Part shown: positions 7,465-12,992 of the stretch, one piece after another | How the letters are laid out: each line of letters opens with the position of its first letter | Position numbering within the stretch: position 1 is the stretch's first letter | Assembly (NCBI GenBank): GCA_035560935.1 | Contig: DATMYQ010000141.1 | Span: forward strand, 1-12,992 | From: DATMYQ01 sp035560935 | GTDB lineage: Bacteria; Bacillota; Negativicutes; Sporomusales; Sporomusaceae | Direction of reading: 5' to 3' | DNA length: 12,992 nucleotides | Translations under genes and position numbers: made by a program | The notes under the pieces: model-generated | Database searches by the model: none | What the model saw: the letters and a program-made list of their open reading frames with translations, nothing else | Told to the model about the DNA's origin: nothing

Positions 7465-7512
7465 TTTATCTGCCTTAATCATTGACACCGCCCACCCTCT
7501 GTAGCGCAGTCT

Positions 7513-8328
7513 TTATTCCGCCATTTCAATCCGTATTCCGGTTTGCAATCCAGCCGGCGTCATTAGCGAGACCGCATCAAACAACCGTATCCGGAAAGAC
7601 CCGGTCCCTTCGTTCTTGCCAAGTAGAGCCTGTGCCTGCTCACCCGCCAGCCCCATCAACGCAATACCGGCTACCGTACCGCAAAACCAGTCATTCCCGG
7701 CCGCACAAAAGCAACCGATCAATGAAGTGGCCATACAGCCAGTGCCCGTAACCCGGCCCAGCAAAGAATGTCCATTATAAATACGGCAAAGCTGTTGTCC
7801 CCGGGCCACAATGTCCACCTTGCCGGTAACCGCCACCACACAGCGCAGCCGCTGTGAAAGTTCCCGAGCCACCTGCTCACCATCGGTTTCATCCGCCACC
7901 GAATCCACTCCCCGGATAGCAGCATCAATACCGGCAATCCGTTTAATTTCCGCCATATTCCCCCGGATAACCGCTGGCCCCAGTTCCCGAATGATCGTTT
8001 CCGCCGTTGTCGTCCGCAGCGGAGTCGCGCCCACCCCCACCGGATCAAAAATCACCGGTATATTACGCTGCCGCGCTGCTTTGCCTGCCAGCAACATCGA
8101 CTCCACCGTCCGGGAATTGAGCGTACCTATATTTAAAACCAGTGCCGAAGCATATTGCACCATATCGGCAGCCTCCGCCGCATCGTCAGCCATCACCGGG
8201 GATGCCCCCACAGCCAGCGCCATGTTGGCGCAATCGTTAACAGTCACATAATTGGTGATGTGATGAACCAATGGTTTTCTAGCCTGCAATTCTCGTAAAA
8301 GAGCAGCAATGGTTTCCGGCATATTCAT
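7513..8328 (-). CDS. thiM: hydroxyethylthiazole kinase ThiM
   Basis: ThiM phosphorylates 4-methyl-5-(2-hydroxyethyl)thiazole with ATP in the thiamine salvage pathway, giving the thiazole phosphate that ThiE joins to the pyrimidine. From ATG 8328 the protein has 271 residues, the usual family length. Visible motifs are P-L-V-H-H-I-T-N (19-26), A-V-G-A-S-P-V-M-A-D (39-48), F-D-P-V-G-V-G-A-T (94-102), R-G-N-M-A-E (122-127), V-T-G-K-V-D (167-172) and the anion-hole G-T-G-C (195-198). A longer frame opens at GTG 8364, but AAAGGAG lies inside it and points to GTG 8334 (5-base spacing) or ATG 8328 (11-base spacing). It is the second gene after thiD, with 36 bases between them, and is therefore under the TPP riboswitch. 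No thiE is present in the window. Confidence 0.93.
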   Translation of the reverse strand: MNMPETIAALLRELQARKPLVHHITNYVTVNDCANMALAVGASPVMADDAAEAADMVQYASALVLNIGTLNSRTVESMLLAGKAARQRNIPVIFDPVGVGATPLRTTTAETIIRELGPAVIRGNMAEIKRIAGIDAAIRGVDSVADETDGEQVARELSQRLRCVVAVTGKVDIVARGQQLCRIYNGHSLLGRVTGTGCMATSLIGCFCAAGNDWFCGTVAGIALMGLAGEQAQALLGKNEGTGSFRIRLFDAVSLMTPAGLQTGIRIEMAE

Positions 8329-8364
8329 TCTCACAACGTCTCCTTTGTTTTTCTCTACCAGCAC

Positions 8365-9174
8365 CTATTCTTCCGTCAGCAATCCGGCTTTTTCATACAA
8401 TGGGTAAAAATGATGCGTTGGGCCAACACCATGGCCAATGTCCAACCCGTGGGCGATCACTACGGAAATATATTCTTTCGCCTGTCGAACCGCTGTTTCC
8501 ACCGTCTGACCCTTGGCCAGCCCGGCGGTAATCGCTGCAGATAAAGTACATCCGGTGCCATGGGTATTGCGGCTGACAATCCGTTCGGCTACCAGGCGCT
8601 GACACTGACCGTCATGCAGCAAAATATCGGTGGCATCCGCTTCTCTATGCCCGCCCTTGATCAAAACCCATGCCGGCCCCATATCCCGGATTCTACGGGC
8701 CGCTTCTTCCATCGCCGTTAATGTCACGATGGAACGGCCGGTTAGCGCCTCGGCCTCGGGGAGATTCGGTGTCACCAGTGTAGCCAGCGGCAGCACTTGC
8801 TGCTTCATCGCCTGGACAGCGTCCGGGCTGAGCAAATGGTAGCCGCTCTTGGAAATCATCACGGGATCCAGTACGATATTGGCCGCCCGGTACGCTTTCA
8901 GACCGGCCGCAACCACTTCAATGGTTTCCACCCGGGAAAGCATGCCGATTTTCGTCGCATCCACCGCAATATCGCTGAAAATTGCCTCTAACTGTTTGCT
9001 GACGATTTCCGGAGTGATATCCTGCACCGCCAGCACACCCTGAGTATTCTGCGCCGTCACCGCCGTAATGACGCTCATTCCATACACGCCATGCGCGGCA
9101 AACGCTTTTAAATCCGCCTGAATGCCCGCGCCGCCGCTAGAGTCCGATCCGGCTATGGTCAGTGCTTTTTTCAT
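8365..9174 (-). CDS. thiD: bifunctional hydroxymethylpyrimidine kinase / phosphomethylpyrimidine kinase ThiD
   Basis: ThiD adds two phosphates in turn to hydroxymethylpyrimidine, giving HMP-diphosphate for thiamine phosphate synthesis. The 269-residue protein has the ribokinase-like fold markers of the family: G-S-D-S-S-G-G-A-G-I-Q-A-D-L-K (9-23), V-L-D-P-V-M (101-106), T-P-N-L-P-E-A-E (135-142), K-G-G-H (173-176) and the catalytic anion hole H-G-T-G-C-T (205-210). Start is ATG 9174, with AAGGAGG 6 bases upstream. The open frame reaches 9294, but that extension would cover the riboswitch terminator and has no family similarity. It is the first gene of the thiD-thiM operon, about 80 bases downstream of the terminator of a TPP riboswitch. 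Confidence 0.94.
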   Translation of the reverse strand: MKKALTIAGSDSSGGAGIQADLKAFAAHGVYGMSVITAVTAQNTQGVLAVQDITPEIVSKQLEAIFSDIAVDATKIGMLSRVETIEVVAAGLKAYRAANIVLDPVMISKSGYHLLSPDAVQAMKQQVLPLATLVTPNLPEAEALTGRSIVTLTAMEEAARRIRDMGPAWVLIKGGHREADATDILLHDGQCQRLVAERIVSRNTHGTGCTLSAAITAGLAKGQTVETAVRQAKEYISVVIAHGLDIGHGVGPTHHFYPLYEKAGLLTEE

Positions 9175-9216
9175 GAATATCCTCCTTAAAATCGTCGCTT
9201 CATTTTCTGCCATTCT

Positions 9217-9271
9217 GCGCGCTGTTTTGTTTACAGCGCCACGCCCGCGCGCCCTAAACAAAACAGCGCGC
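9217..9271. repeat. 17-bp perfect inverted repeat overlapping the riboswitch terminator
   Basis: GCGCGCTGTTTTGTTTA (9217-9233) is exactly the reverse complement of 9255-9271, with a 21-base spacer. The right copy contains most of the 3' arm and the T-tract of the riboswitch terminator. The left copy lies in the thiD leader. The left copy also forms its own smaller hairpin on the minus strand (GCGCTGT at 9239-9233 with ACAGCGC at 9225-9219). Confidence 0.85.
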
Positions 9272-9291
9272 CCCGATTCCGGGGCACGCTG
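9256..9291 (-). terminator. intrinsic terminator, expression platform of the TPP riboswitch
   Basis: On the minus strand a 12-bp stem (CAGCGTGCCCCG at 9291-9280 with CGGGGCGCGCTG at 9275-9264, one T-G wobble) with a 4-nt loop is followed by TTTTGTTT. It stands between the aptamer and thiD, as expected when TPP binding causes premature termination. The 5' arm segment CCCCGG is complementary to CCGGGG at the 5' edge of the aptamer (9399-9394), which could form a competing antiterminator when TPP is absent. That pairing is inferred, not tested. Confidence 0.88.
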
Positions 9292-9311
9292 CAAAACATC
9301 CGTTGCGGATA

Positions 9312-9402
9312 TCCTCCCTACGCTGGCATTACCCAGATCAGGTCACGGGTCACGAACCTCACAGGGTTCGTATCTCAGCCGGCCTCTCCGGCTCCCCGGG
9401 TT
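9312..9402 (-). ncRNA. TPP (THI-box) riboswitch
   Basis: The minus strand carries the conserved THI-box elements in order: GGGGAGCC with a GCCGG/CCGGC stem, CTGAGA (9378-9373), a variable stem (GGTTCGT at 9365-9371 with ACGAACC at 9352-9358, plus-strand reading), then ACCTGATCTGGGTAATGCC and AGCGTAGGGA down to about 9315. It binds thiamine diphosphate and controls the thiD-thiM mRNA through the terminator just downstream. The exact outer limits of the P1 stem are uncertain. Confidence 0.96.
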
Positions 9403-9423
9403 TAGTTGTTCCTATTCAGGCTC

Positions 9424-9452
9424 ATCGTATCATATCCGGCCTAATTTTTCAA
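9424..9452 (-). promoter_or_regulatory. sigma-A-like promoter of the thi operon
   Basis: On the minus strand TTGAAA (9452-9447) and TACGAT (9429-9424) are separated by 17 bases. A start near 9417 puts the TPP aptamer about 15 bases into the transcript. The -35 box lies only 7 bases after the stop codon of the oxidoreductase gamma gene. Confidence 0.75.
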
Positions 9453-9458
9453 TGTGCT

Positions 9459-9998
9459 TTACGCCTTTTTTACACAATCATAGCCGCGATTAATCGCGAT
9501 TTTATTGGCTTCCATCAGGTGCGGCTTGGAGGCAAATTTTTTGGCAAACGATTTATAAACCGATTCCAGACTTACCGCACCCGTAGCCGCGACCAACGCT
9601 CCCAGCGCCACCATATTGATCATCTTAAGATTTCCCAGTTCGGCAGCAATATCGTTGACCGGAACCCGGTATACGGTAATGTCTTTGCGGGTGGCTTCTT
9701 TTTCGATCAATGAACTGTTTATAATCAGCACACCGCCCGATTTCACCGTAGACTCAAATTTGTCCAGCGAAGGTAGATTTAACACCACCGCCGACGTAGG
9801 TTCATAAATAATCGGCGCCCCGGAGGCTTCATCGGAAACGATCACGGAGCAATTGGCGGTGCCTCCCCGCATTTCCGGACCATAGGAAGGCATCCAAGAC
9901 ACGGTTTTTTCTTCCAGCATGCCAGCGTACGCCAGGAGTTGTCCCATGACCATGACTCCCTGGCCGCCAAAGCCGGACATAATAATTTCCTGCTTCAT
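9459..9998 (-). CDS. 2-oxoacid:ferredoxin oxidoreductase, gamma subunit
   Basis: This 179-residue protein is the gamma subunit (POR family catalytic domain, KorC/VorC type) of a multi-subunit oxidoreductase that converts a 2-oxoacid plus CoA to acyl-CoA and CO2 while reducing ferredoxin. The hallmark is the N-terminal G-F-G-G-Q-G-V near residue 10, followed by S-W-M-P-S-Y-G-P-E-M-R-G-G-T-A-N-C and the V-N-D-I-A motif before the C-terminal helices. The start is ATG 9998, with GGAG 8 bases upstream. The frame also has GTG 10007, but that codon overlaps the ribosome binding site. The beta-subunit stop lies 5 bases upstream. It is the last gene of the operon. No hairpin terminator is visible before the thi promoter. 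Confidence 0.9.
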   Translation of the reverse strand: MKQEIIMSGFGGQGVMVMGQLLAYAGMLEEKTVSWMPSYGPEMRGGTANCSVIVSDEASGAPIIYEPTSAVVLNLPSLDKFESTVKSGGVLIINSSLIEKEATRKDITVYRVPVNDIAAELGNLKMINMVALGALVAATGAVSLESVYKSFAKKFASKPHLMEANKIAINRGYDCVKKA

Positions 9999-10003
9999 AT
10001 TTC

Positions 10004-10747
10004 TCACTCCTGAACGTTTTTATAGGTACCCAGCGGGAATTGGGGAACCATGTGTTCCTCCAACCATTGGCCCGCTTCCAGCGCTGTTTTACCCCAGTTG
10101 GTAGGACAGGTGGACAGCACTTCCACCATCGCAAAACCTTCGCCCCGTAATTGAACCTGAAATGCTTTCTTGATCGCGGCTCTGGCGTTGGCCATATTTT
10201 TCGGTCCGTTGACCGAAACTCGGGCAATAAATTTAGCACCGTCCAAGGTCGCCAACATTTCCGACAGCCGGATGGGCGTCCCCGCCAACGGCTGCTGGCG
10301 TCCGTACGGCGAAGTAGCCGTTACCTGACCCACCAGCGAGGTGGGAGCCATCTGTCCGCCGGTCATGCCGTAAATGGCGTTATTGACAAAAATCGTGGTA
10401 ATCTTTTCTCCCCGGGCTGCGGCATGAACAATTTCCGCGCAGCCGATGGCGGCAATATCGCCGTCGCCCTGATACGTAAAGACAACTTTGTCCGGATGCA
10501 CCCGCTTGATACCGGTGGCTACCGCCGGCGCCCGGCCATGGGCAGCCTCCTGGGAGTCCATGTTGAAATAATCATAAGCCAGTACCGAGCATCCCACCGG
10601 AACCACGGCAATCGTCTGTTTCCGAACATCCAGTTCATCGATCACTTCCGCCACCAGCCGGTGAATAATGCCATGATGACAGCCGGGGCAGTAATGTGTG
10701 GGAATATCTTTTAACCCTTCGGGTCTGGTAAACAATTTTTCCGTCAT
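10004..10747 (-). CDS. 2-oxoacid:ferredoxin oxidoreductase, beta subunit (TPP-binding)
   Basis: This 247-residue subunit (KorB/VorA type) binds thiamine diphosphate and an iron-sulfur cluster. The cysteines expected to hold the [4Fe-4S] cluster are visible: C20-P-G-C23-H-H-G, C53 in V-G-C-S and C214 in S-T-C-P. The TPP/Mg site is G-D-G-D (94-97) through N-N-A-I-Y-G-M-T-G-G-Q (122-132). ATG 10747 shares its first base with the stop codon of the alpha gene (TAATG), so translation is probably coupled. AAGGAGG lies just upstream. The gamma gene follows after 5 bases. Confidence 0.93.
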   Translation of the reverse strand: MTEKLFTRPEGLKDIPTHYCPGCHHGIIHRLVAEVIDELDVRKQTIAVVPVGCSVLAYDYFNMDSQEAAHGRAPAVATGIKRVHPDKVVFTYQGDGDIAAIGCAEIVHAAARGEKITTIFVNNAIYGMTGGQMAPTSLVGQVTATSPYGRQQPLAGTPIRLSEMLATLDGAKFIARVSVNGPKNMANARAAIKKAFQVQLRGEGFAMVEVLSTCPTNWGKTALEAGQWLEEHMVPQFPLGTYKNVQE

Positions 10748-11820
10748 TATTGTTTACCTCCTTTTGCCTGAAAAATTTTCCGGATTTGGTCAAGAATTTG
10801 GTTCGGCGTCATGATCATGCCGCCGGACCGTCCATAGAAATGCACCGGCACCACACCATTCGAAGCCAACCGCACATCTTCCACCATTTGACCAGTGCTC
10901 AGTTCCACCGCCAGCGCCGCTGACGCTTTACTCAGTACGGTATGCAAGGCTTTTTCCGGGAACGGCCACAGGGTAATCGGCCGGAATAACCCGACTTTCA
11001 TGCCTTCCGCCCGTGCCATTTCCATCGCGGAATAGGCAATACGGGAAGTGATACCGTAGGCGACCAGCACCAGTTCCGCATCTTCCAGCATCGATCCTTC
11101 CCAACGGATTTCCTTTTCCGTGATCGTTGCATATTTCGCCTGCAGATGTTCGTTGTGTTTTTCCAATTCTTCCGGTTTCAAAAACAAAGAGTTAATGATG
11201 TTGGTCTGGGCGCGTTCACCAACCCCGGTGGTTGCCCATGGTTTTGCCACTGGTTTTGAGGTCCGCTCTTTAAATATTACCGGTTCCATCATCTGTCCCA
11301 ATGCACCGTCCGCCAGTAAGATGACCGGCGTCCGGTACTGATCGGCCAGGTCAAAACCCAAACCGGTCAAATCTGCCATTTCCTGCACCGAATTGGGCGC
11401 CAGGACAACACAATGGTAATCACCGTGGCCGCCGCCTTTGGTTGCCTGAAAATAATCGCTCTGAGCCGGTTGAATCCCGCCCAGCCCCGGGCCGCCCCGC
11501 TGCACATTCACGATCACGCAGGGAAGTTCAGCGCCGGCGATGTAGGATATTCCTTCCTGTTTCAAACTCATACCGGGACTCGACGAGGAAGTCATCACCC
11601 GGGCGCCGGCGCCGGCAGCGCCATACACCATGTTAATCGCGGCCACTTCGCTTTCCGCTTGTACAAAAACTCCTCCGTCTAACTTGGGCAGACGTTTGGC
11701 CATATACTCAATCAACTCTGACTGAGGGGTGATCGGGTAGCCGAAATAATGGCGGCAACCAGCCACAACAGCGGCTTCCCCAATGGCTTCATTTCCCTTC
11801 ATTAACAACTTTTCTGACAC
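10747..11820 (-). CDS. vorB: 2-oxoacid:ferredoxin oxidoreductase, alpha subunit (VorB/KorA-like)
   Basis: The alpha subunit carries the substrate pyrimidine-binding and transketolase C-like domains. From GTG 11820 it has 357 residues beginning V-S-E-K-L-L-M-K-G-N-E-A, followed by F-G-Y-P-I-T-P-Q-S-E (26-35), E-S-E-V-A-A-I-N, T-S-S-S-S-P-G-M-S-L-K-Q-E-G and R-G-G-P-G-L-G-G-I-Q-P-A-Q-S-D. This combination is typical of proteins labelled 3-methyl-2-oxobutanoate dehydrogenase VorB. The same family is also annotated as 2-oxoglutarate oxidoreductase KorA, and the substrate cannot be decided from sequence alone. GTG 11820 has GGGAG 7 bases upstream. The open frame continues to 11943, but that extension overlaps the ferredoxin gene. 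The ferredoxin stop is 16 bases upstream, and the beta gene overlaps by one base. Confidence 0.92.
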   Translation of the reverse strand: MSEKLLMKGNEAIGEAAVVAGCRHYFGYPITPQSELIEYMAKRLPKLDGGVFVQAESEVAAINMVYGAAGAGARVMTSSSSPGMSLKQEGISYIAGAELPCVIVNVQRGGPGLGGIQPAQSDYFQATKGGGHGDYHCVVLAPNSVQEMADLTGLGFDLADQYRTPVILLADGALGQMMEPVIFKERTSKPVAKPWATTGVGERAQTNIINSLFLKPEELEKHNEHLQAKYATITEKEIRWEGSMLEDAELVLVAYGITSRIAYSAMEMARAEGMKVGLFRPITLWPFPEKALHTVLSKASAALAVELSTGQMVEDVRLASNGVVPVHFYGRSGGMIMTPNQILDQIRKIFQAKGGKQ

Positions 11821-11836
11821 ACAATCACTCCCTATC

Positions 11837-12040
11837 TCACTTGTAAATTTCAATGACAACATCGGGACAAGTTTTGGCGCACAGGCAACAGCCGACGCAC
11901 TCTTCTTCCTGCGGGCAAGTGGCATAATTATAGCCTTTGCCATTAAACGTCGTGGACATCACAATCAGTTCTTTTTTGCAGGCGGCGGTGCACAGTTCAC
12001 ACCCTTTACACCTTTCCTCGTTGAAAACCGGTTTTGGCAC
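11837..12040 (-). CDS. 2-oxoacid:ferredoxin oxidoreductase, delta subunit (2x[4Fe-4S] ferredoxin)
   Basis: This 67-residue ferredoxin-like subunit passes electrons from the TPP site to external ferredoxin. Two cluster motifs are visible: C11-x2-C14-x2-C17-x3-C21 and C48-x2-C51-x2-C54-x3-C58 followed by Pro. The start is GTG 12040 with AAAGGAGAG at 12056-12048. It is the first gene of the operon (delta-alpha-beta-gamma), lying 115 bases after the iclR stop codon. An ATG one frame off at 12047 is not used. A palindrome in the upstream spacer may be an operator. Confidence 0.93.
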   Translation of the reverse strand: MPKPVFNEERCKGCELCTAACKKELIVMSTTFNGKGYNYATCPQEEECVGCCLCAKTCPDVVIEIYK

Positions 12041-12096
12041 TCTTCATCTCTCCTTTACAGTTTTATTTATCTTAAGGAATAAAACAACATAATTAG

Positions 12097-12125
12097 TTCG
12101 GCGTCACAGAACGCCGTTCTTATGT
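12097..12125. promoter_or_regulatory. palindromic candidate operator ahead of the oxidoreductase operon
   Basis: AGAACGCCGTTCT (12108-12120) is a perfect 13-bp palindrome. It overlaps a second inverted repeat, CGGCGT (12099-12104) with ACGCCG (12111-12116). The half-site CAGAAC (12107-12112) also occurs in the palindrome upstream of iclR (12985-12990). The site lies about 70 bases upstream of the ferredoxin start, in the only spacer that could hold the operon promoter. I could not pick a clear -10/-35 pair here. IclR binding is inferred. Confidence 0.4.
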
Positions 12126-12139
12126 TTTAGAATTTTTTT

Positions 12140-12172
12140 GGCTTTTGGTTGCTGATCAATAGCCCAAAAGCC
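12140..12172. repeat. 9-bp inverted repeat at the 3' end of iclR
   Basis: GGCTTTTGG (12140-12148) pairs perfectly with CCAAAAGCC (12164-12172). On the minus strand the first arm encodes the last Leu-Leu-Gly codons of iclR, and the stem is followed by seven A residues rather than T residues. It is therefore not a standard intrinsic terminator for iclR, but it would give the message a stable 3' hairpin. Confidence 0.6.
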
Positions 12173-12941
12173 GGGAAAGAGCACGTGCTTTTTTCAGTAA
12201 AATGGCTGCCATTGCATTATATTTGGCATTCGTGAGCCAGGCGCTGGAACTGGATACGGACACCGCCGCCTCCAATTTTCCGTGAGCATTGAATACGGGA
12301 GCACCAATACAAGTGACTCCCTCTATCGTTTCATTACACGCGATTGCGTAACCTTGCTCCTGAATTTTAGTAATCTCTTCCAGCAAGCGCTCCTTCTCCA
12401 CCATTGTATATGGAGTATAACGGGTAAACTTTCCTGCCAAAATCTGTGCCTGCTGTTCTTCCGGACCAAAGGCCAAAAAGACTTTTCCCAGGGAAGAACT
12501 ATGAAATGTATGACAGTAGTCAAACTTTGGCACGAGAAAGGTCGGCCGGGGCGGGGGAACATTTTCAACAATCGTCAGTTCATCCCGGTTAATCACCGCA
12601 AACAATACATATTCATTGGCTTCCGCCGCCAGTTCCCTGAGCAGCGGCAAGGCCAAGCGGCGGATATCCAGCCGGTCAGCCGCCGACTGTCCCAGGCGCA
12701 TCAGACGAAAGCCTAGTGTATAACGGCCCGAATCGGTCTGCCGGATAAAATCGCGAACCAACAACGTCTGCAACAGGTTGTGCACCGTGCTTTTTTGCAC
12801 GCCCAATACCTTGCTGAGTTCAGTCACTCCCATATCCTGTGGAGCCTCTTCAAGTATGATCAGTAGTTCCATGGCCCGGTCAACCGACGCAACCAAATAG
12901 GGAGACTCTTTTTTTTCAGATACATCCTTCTGCAGTTTCAT
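12156..12941 (-). CDS. IclR-family transcriptional regulator
   Basis: This 261-residue DNA-binding protein has an N-terminal winged helix-turn-helix (about 16-77; V-A-S-V-D-R-A-M-E-L-L, then G-V-T-E-L-S-K-V-L-G-V-Q-K-S-T-V-H-N-L-L-Q-T-L, and the wing S-G-R-Y-T-L-G). The C-terminal IclR effector-binding domain follows (about 80-258; H-T-F-H-S-S-S-L-G-K-V-F-L-A-F, then G-Y-A-I-A-C-N-E-T-I-E-G-V-T-C-I-G-A-P-V-F). Family members sense small metabolites, often organic acids, and frequently control themselves and an adjacent catabolic operon. Start is ATG 12941 with AAGGGGGG 5 bases upstream. It is transcribed in the same direction as the oxidoreductase operon directly downstream, and a perfect palindrome lies about 30 bases upstream of its start. 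The effector cannot be read from the sequence. Confidence 0.93.
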   Translation of the reverse strand: MKLQKDVSEKKESPYLVASVDRAMELLIILEEAPQDMGVTELSKVLGVQKSTVHNLLQTLLVRDFIRQTDSGRYTLGFRLMRLGQSAADRLDIRRLALPLLRELAAEANEYVLFAVINRDELTIVENVPPPRPTFLVPKFDYCHTFHSSSLGKVFLAFGPEEQQAQILAGKFTRYTPYTMVEKERLLEEITKIQEQGYAIACNETIEGVTCIGAPVFNAHGKLEAAVSVSSSSAWLTNAKYNAMAAILLKKARALSRLLGY

Positions 12942-12971
12942 AACAGCCCCCCTTAAAAATCACCAGCCTTT

Positions 12972-12992
12972 GTGTTCTGCATTACAGAACAC
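12972..12992. promoter_or_regulatory. perfect palindrome upstream of iclR, candidate operator
   Basis: GTGTTCTG (12972-12979) and CAGAACAC (12985-12992) form a perfect 8-bp inverted repeat around the 5-base spacer CATTA. The centre is about 36 bases upstream of the iclR ATG, where it would overlap the promoter start region. That placement suits autoregulation by the IclR protein. The palindrome reaches the window edge and may extend further. Binding is inferred. Confidence 0.55.

Noticed and set aside
9175..9294. N-terminal extension of the thiD frame
   Set aside because: It would translate through the riboswitch terminator. AAGGAGG in front of ATG 9174 and the family N terminus (K-A-L-T-I-A-G-S-D-S) fix the start.
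11821..11943. N-terminal extension of the alpha-subunit frame
   Set aside because: It overlaps the ferredoxin gene almost entirely, has no family similarity, and a good GGGAG ribosome binding site supports GTG 11820.
12109..12119. LexA/SOS box reading of GAAC-gcc-GTTC
   Set aside because: The Gram-positive SOS box has four bases between GAAC and GTTC. Here there are three, and the neighbouring genes have no link to DNA damage.
12140..12172. Hairpin as an intrinsic terminator of iclR
   Set aside because: On the minus strand the stem is followed by A residues, and on the plus strand by GGG. There is no T-tract on the correct side in either direction.

Overview
The window looks like chromosome from an anaerobic, flagellated Firmicute. 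It combines an oxygen-sensitive 2-oxoacid:ferredoxin oxidoreductase, flagellar genes with a FliB-type flagellin methylase, a Gram-positive-style TPP riboswitch with an intrinsic terminator, strong AGGAGG ribosome binding sites and several GTG starts. The gene mix resembles Negativicutes (Sporomusa-like bacteria). That taxonomic guess is inference only. I see no mobile element, CRISPR array, rRNA or tRNA, so this is mostly ordinary chromosome.

Layout, left to right. (1) 1-420: a possible 3' tail of an upstream gene, an intrinsic terminator, then a small plus-strand KTSC-domain gene with its own terminator. (2) 425-4994, minus strand: a three-gene unit read as uup-type ABC-F ATPase, M14 peptidase of the cell-wall type, then a FliB-like flagellin lysine methylase. 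The first two overlap by 4 bases. A sigma-A-like promoter and a roughly 130-nt leader precede the ABC-F gene. (3) 5121-7411, plus strand: fliK (hook-length control) and a TIGR02530-type flagellar operon protein, ending in a hairpin shared with the convergent thi operon. (4) 7513-9452, minus strand: a promoter, a TPP riboswitch with terminator, then thiD and thiM (thiamine precursor salvage). (5) 9459-12040, minus strand: a four-gene 2-oxoacid:ferredoxin oxidoreductase operon in the order ferredoxin-alpha-beta-gamma. (6) 12156-12992, minus strand: an IclR-family regulator with a perfect palindrome just upstream.

How the parts may work together. The oxidoreductase uses thiamine diphosphate, ferredoxin and CoA. 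It sits directly upstream of a TPP-controlled salvage operon, with no terminator that I can see between the two. The IclR protein is the obvious candidate regulator of the oxidoreductase operon. A palindrome with a related half-site lies in front of that operon as well as in front of iclR. FliB and FliK/TIGR02530 both belong to flagellar biogenesis, but they are on opposite strands and the usual flagellar neighbours (flgD, flgE) are absent. The points most worth a second look are the thi leader architecture (including a 17-bp inverted repeat involving the terminator), the paired IclR palindromes, the detached fliK-TIGR02530 pair, and the terminator abutting the KTSC ribosome binding site.
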